Part shown: one piece after another, positions 20,467 through 23,683 of the stretch | How positions within the stretch are numbered: position 1 is the first letter of the stretch | Layout of the letters: each line of letters opens with the position of its first letter | Origin: Planctomycetota bacterium | GTDB taxonomy: Bacteria; Planctomycetota; Phycisphaerae; Phycisphaerales; SM1A02 | Reading direction: 5' to 3' | Assembly (NCBI GenBank): GCA_003671065.1 | Contig: QWPU01000007.1 | Span: forward strand, 1-23,683 | DNA length: 23,683 nt | Made by a program: the position numbers and the translations under genes | Notes under the pieces: model-generated | The model's input: the letters and a program-made list of their open reading frames with translations, nothing else | What the model was told of the DNA's origin: nothing | Databases searched by the model: none

Positions 20467-23373
20467 TTACGGCGTGCCCTTCTGATTCACATCGGTACCT
20501 GTCATCTCATTGATCGGCTCAAGCGCTGGCTCCACTGGTGGCGCCAAGGACTTGCCGTTCTTGATGTCCTCAAAGAACTGTGCTTGCTGGAACATTCCGT
20601 TTGAGCCCTTCTCGAGAGGCTCTTGCAACATGCGCAAGCGCGAGCGTTCATCTTGGTTGAAGTTCGTATCGTTCGCGTCAGGATTCTCAACGACGAGTGG
20701 CACAAGGAAGACGACGAGTTCAACAACTTCCTTCTGTCGTTGGGTCGAACTGAACAGCGAACCAATACCTGGAATGTCTCCGAGGAACGGAATGCGGTCA
20801 TCAATAATCGTCTCTTGCTCGCGGCGAATGCCCGAGATCACGATGCACTGACCGTTCTTGACGGTGACATGCGTGTTGGTCTGGCGACGATCGATCACAG
20901 GGTTCTGATTGAACGATGCAGTCGAGGCCGAGAGATTCGACAACAGAATCTCGACTTCCATGTTCACATTGTTGTCTTGCGTGATGCGAGGTCGCACATT
21001 GATGCCGACGCCGACGAAGGTCTGGCTATATGAGTTCTGCGTCGTGCCGCCGGTGCCAAAGCCCGAGGTTTCACCAGTGAGCAGCGACACATCTTGACCA
21101 GCTTGGAACTTTGCTTCTTTATTGTCGGAAGTAAACACGCGGGGTTGCTGCAGAATGCGCACGCTGTTGTCAGTGGACAACGCTTGCAGGGCGAAGCCCA
21201 TGTCTTCGCCTGTTGTGATTTCGAGCGTGCTCGAATCAAACCACGGTGACGCGAAGTTTGCGCCGTCAGGGTCGCCCTTCTCAAGTGCCAACGACATCGA
21301 ACCAGAAACGCTGTTGTTGCCACCGTTGAGCGGTGCAGCAAGGTTGCTACCAACGCGCGCGCCCCAAGAAAAGCCGTCGCCGACTTTCACTTCAGCAAGC
21401 ACGGCAGTGATCAGCACTTGACGACCTGGCTTGTCGAGTTGATTGATGATCTCGATCACCTTCTTCTCAACTTCTGGCGGCGCCATCACGAGCACCGAGT
21501 TCTGCGTTGGATTCGGTACGACGCGCGAGCGACCAATGAGCGCGCTCACTTCTTGCACAGCACCACCGCCAGCACCGCTGCCTGCACGCGCGCCTTGCCA
21601 TGGGAAGCGCATCTGTTCGCTTCCGCCGCCACCACCTGGATCGAACGCGCCGCCTGTGCCACCTTCGCCACCCGACACCGAGTTGAAGTTGTCGAGGCCT
21701 TCGATGCCTTCTTCTTGAATACGCATACCGCCGCCTTCAGAACCACTGGCAGCAAGAAGCGTGTTGAGAATCTCGCTGAGTTCGACTGCGCCTGCGTGCT
21801 TGAGCGGCACATTGACGGGAAGACCCGAGTCAAACGGTTGATCGAGTTCTTCGATCCATCGATCGAGCCACTCATAGTTTTCTGGAGTCTTCGAAATCAC
21901 GACGAGGCGATTCGAATCGGGATAGGCCTCGATGGAAAAGATGCCTTCGACAGCAGCAACAGGCGAACCTTCTCCGCCGCCTTGCGCGACTTGTCGCCCT
22001 GCGAAGGCGCGATTCTGCTGACCTCCGCGAGCCGCGCCGCTACTGCCACTACCGCCACCAAGCAGCGTGCTGAGCAGATCGCGCACCTTCGATGGATCCG
22101 CATACTTGAGGTCGTACACGCGGAAGATGCTGCCTGAGGAATTCGGTGGAAGATCCCACGCGCTCGCCACAAGACGGCGAATCTCAGTGAGCACATCAGG
22201 CGTCGCGCGCACGGTGATCGAGTTCATCGATGCGAGCACAGTGACGATGAGTTCATTGCCGCCACCAGCCGCATTGGGATTTCCTGGCTGATTTTGCGCA
22301 GGATTTCGTTGCGCGCGATTCTGATTGTTCGCGCCGCCCGTGGTGCGACCACCACCAGAACCAGTGTCAGCGAAGAGGTCTTCGATGATGGTCTTGATCG
22401 CGCTCGCATCTTGGAATTGCAGACGAAAGGTTTCGGTCGCGTAGTCATCCCACGCAGGCACATCAAGCATGTTGATGAGCGTTTGCACTTTCTTCGCAAG
22501 ACCAATGTCGCCCGAGAGAATGATCTGGTTCGAATCGCCGTCAGCGCTGAGCTTCGCGTAATCCTCAGGGATCAGGAACTCAATTCGATCGAGCACATCG
22601 GTCGAGCGCGATTGACGCAGACGAAACACCTTCGTCACAAACAAGCCGTTGTCCGGCAGCAACATCACATCTTCTTCAGGCCCAAGCACGACACCAGGTT
22701 GCGTCTTAATGAGATCGGTTTGCAGGCCGATATGAATCATGTCTGCGGTTTCAGTGACGGCAAGACCATTGACCTTGAGCGACTGAAAGATGTAATCGAG
22801 CGCTTGGCTCTTTGGAATTTCGCGATCACCAACGAGCGTGACCTTTTGGCTGCTCAGTTCGGAGGTCTTGTAGGAGACATACTTTCCAGTCCACTCGTAG
22901 ATGAAAGGGATGAGCTCGGGAATGCTCGCGTCTTTGAAGGCGAGTTTGACCATCTTGTCATCAAGCGTTCGACGACCTTCACGCACACCGCGCAATTGCG
23001 AAGGCGGTGTGACCTGCGGTGGATTTGGTTGGTAGCTCACGACGGTGCGAGGGTCGGAGTCTGTGGCGTTGGCCTGCGGTTGCGGCGTGGGAGTTGCAGC
23101 CGTGACGGGAGTCGCTTGCGGTTGAGCAGCGGGCACAGGCGCGGAAGGCGCAGCAGGGTCAACGACCGCTGGTGTTGCGGGCACGGGCGCGGTTACCGCA
23201 GGAACATCTTGCGGCGTCGCGCTCGGTTGGGCGCTCGGTGCGGGCCGCGGCAATTCGTTGCGCATCGCGGCCGCGAGTGGAGTTGCCATCGCGCCGAGAA
23301 GCGTGAAGGCTGCGGTGGTTCGAACGATCTCACTGATGGAAATCGCGCGGAAGAAGTATGGATTTGAACGCAA
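20467..23373 (-). CDS. Secretin of the GspD/PilQ family with four ring modules and Gly-rich insertions
   Basis: The product (968 residues from the TTG start) is an outer-membrane secretin. In that numbering: signal peptide to about 36; Pro/Ala-rich linker 40-125; N0 domain about 140-220; four N1-type ring modules at about 246-306, 315-406, 416-515 and 520-648; then the secretin domain about 652-895, including VLITAVLAEV, QQPRVFTSDNKEAKFQAG, VGVGINVRPRI and IPFLGDIPGIGSLF. Gly-rich insertions of 30-60 residues lie inside modules two to four. GspD has three such modules, so one is extra. The TTG at 23373 has AGGAG 7 nt upstream and gives a clean signal peptide; an ATG at 23442 adds 23 residues. 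It probably forms the outer-membrane channel of the pilus/secretion machine encoded at 7309-13230. Confidence 0.95.
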   Translation of the reverse strand: MRSNPYFFRAISISEIVRTTAAFTLLGAMATPLAAAMRNELPRPAPSAQPSATPQDVPAVTAPVPATPAVVDPAAPSAPVPAAQPQATPVTAATPTPQPQANATDSDPRTVVSYQPNPPQVTPPSQLRGVREGRRTLDDKMVKLAFKDASIPELIPFIYEWTGKYVSYKTSELSSQKVTLVGDREIPKSQALDYIFQSLKVNGLAVTETADMIHIGLQTDLIKTQPGVVLGPEEDVMLLPDNGLFVTKVFRLRQSRSTDVLDRIEFLIPEDYAKLSADGDSNQIILSGDIGLAKKVQTLINMLDVPAWDDYATETFRLQFQDASAIKTIIEDLFADTGSGGGRTTGGANNQNRAQRNPAQNQPGNPNAAGGGNELIVTVLASMNSITVRATPDVLTEIRRLVASAWDLPPNSSGSIFRVYDLKYADPSKVRDLLSTLLGGGSGSSGAARGGQQNRAFAGRQVAQGGGEGSPVAAVEGIFSIEAYPDSNRLVVISKTPENYEWLDRWIEELDQPFDSGLPVNVPLKHAGAVELSEILNTLLAASGSEGGGMRIQEEGIEGLDNFNSVSGGEGGTGGAFDPGGGGGSEQMRFPWQGARAGSGAGGGAVQEVSALIGRSRVVPNPTQNSVLVMAPPEVEKKVIEIINQLDKPGRQVLITAVLAEVKVGDGFSWGARVGSNLAAPLNGGNNSVSGSMSLALEKGDPDGANFASPWFDSSTLEITTGEDMGFALQALSTDNSVRILQQPRVFTSDNKEAKFQAGQDVSLLTGETSGFGTGGTTQNSYSQTFVGVGINVRPRITQDNNVNMEVEILLSNLSASTASFNQNPVIDRRQTNTHVTVKNGQCIVISGIRREQETIIDDRIPFLGDIPGIGSLFSSTQRQKEVVELVVFLVPLVVENPDANDTNFNQDERSRLRMLQEPLEKGSNGMFQQAQFFEDIKNGKSLAPPVEPALEPINEMTGTDVNQKGTP

Positions 23374-23490
23374 GGGCAAACTCCTAGTCTTGGCTGTGGT
23401 CGGTGAGACTACAGCGATGCTGTCAGTACTGTCGGGTGCCATCTACCGTAAACGGTTGATGTGATGTGTTTCTGAGTGCAGTCTTCCTTC

Positions 23491-23534
23491 GGTGAGTTCC
23501 GATGCATCTCGATGATGCACCTTCACAACTCACC
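23491..23534. other. Imperfect palindrome between the partial gene and the secretin gene
   Basis: GGTGAGTT (23491-23498) and AACTCACC (23527-23534) are exact inverted repeats, and an inner stem pairs TGCATC (23503-23508) with GATGCA (23514-23519). On the minus strand the hairpin begins 9 bases after the stop of the partial upstream gene, so it may end that transcript, although no T-tract follows. It could also be an operator ahead of the secretin gene. Confidence 0.6.
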
Positions 23535-23542
23535 GCCAACTC

Positions 23543-23683
23543 TCAGCCGCCGCGATTGACGCGCGCCTGAAGTTGGTTTCGTTCGTGATCGAGCCGAGCT
23601 CGGCTGTGGTCATCAACATTCCATGCATCGGTCCCCGCAATTGCGCGAATGGCGCGCTCGGCTTCGGGCACGCTCATGGCGCT
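23543..23683 (-). CDS. Partial C-terminus of an unidentified minus-strand gene
   Basis: The last 141 bases read open on the minus strand for 46 codons to the TGA at 23543-23545. The visible residues include AMSVPEAERAIRAIAGT and a helical, charged tail RARLDHERNQLQARVNRGG. Codon use is like the neighbours, with GCG and CGC frequent. The start lies outside the window, and I recognise no family. It is upstream of the secretin on the same strand, with 169 bases between, including the palindrome. Confidence 0.55.
   Translation of the reverse strand, partial: SAMSVPEAERAIRAIAGTDAWNVDDHSRARLDHERNQLQARVNRGG

Overview
The window looks like chromosomal DNA of a GC-rich Gram-negative bacterium, most plausibly a planctomycete of the Phycisphaerae type. 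This is inferred from gene content: very long PQQ-like propeller proteins, a secretin with a Pro-rich N-terminus and Gly-rich insertions, an EF-hand-bearing GspK/PilX-like pseudopilin, ThyX, and many lipoproteins. I could not test the placement by phylogeny. Gene density is high, no stretch over 300 bases lacks a gene, and I see no tRNA, rRNA, insertion sequence, prophage or CRISPR array.

Region 1 (1-7301, mixed strands, mostly metabolism): the 3' end of an Opp/Dpp-type ABC ATPase and a small membrane protein (+); thyX (+); then on the minus strand a phosphohexomutase (glmM-like), a small lipoprotein and a PhnX-like HAD protein that lacks its catalytic residues. Divergent from glmM is a two-gene operon of a PTPS/QueD-family enzyme and polyphosphate kinase ppk1 (+). 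The PTPS protein carries an ExxHGHN motif that fits the folate-branch PTPS-III type, which would suit a genome that makes dTMP with ThyX.

Region 2 (7309-13938, minus strand): a type IV pilus / type II secretion cluster. Read in the direction of transcription it holds a LEA14-like lipoprotein, PilT-type ATPase, PilC/GspF platform protein, PilV/GspI-like pseudopilin, a 799-residue PilX/GspK-like protein with EF-hand loops, and a PilW/GspJ-like pseudopilin. Genes from pilT onward are tightly packed (+15 to -4 nt for most junctions) and several have clear Shine-Dalgarno sites.

Region 3 (14023-19163, plus strand): a 1414-residue secreted PQQ-like double-propeller protein, a structured 225-nt spacer, and a 179-residue protein with an extreme Asp/Glu tail. 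The last gene ends in five tandem copies of a 15-bp unit, each with an in-frame stop, followed by a strong intrinsic terminator.

Region 4 (19182-23683, minus strand): the 3' end of an unidentified gene, an imperfect palindrome, a secretin (GspD/PilQ family) with four ring-building modules before the secretin domain, and a propeller lipoprotein directly downstream. The secretin is a natural outer-membrane partner for region 2. No PilB/GspE assembly ATPase, no PilM/N/O and no prepilin peptidase are in the window.

Two patterns run across the whole window. First, genes that start transcription units tend to have a TANNNT box (consensus near GCTACANT) 6-9 nt before the start codon and no Shine-Dalgarno, as expected for leaderless mRNAs, while operon-internal genes have AGGAG-type sites. 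Second, two unrelated genes (thyX and the acidic protein) end in tandem repeats that copy the stop codon itself.
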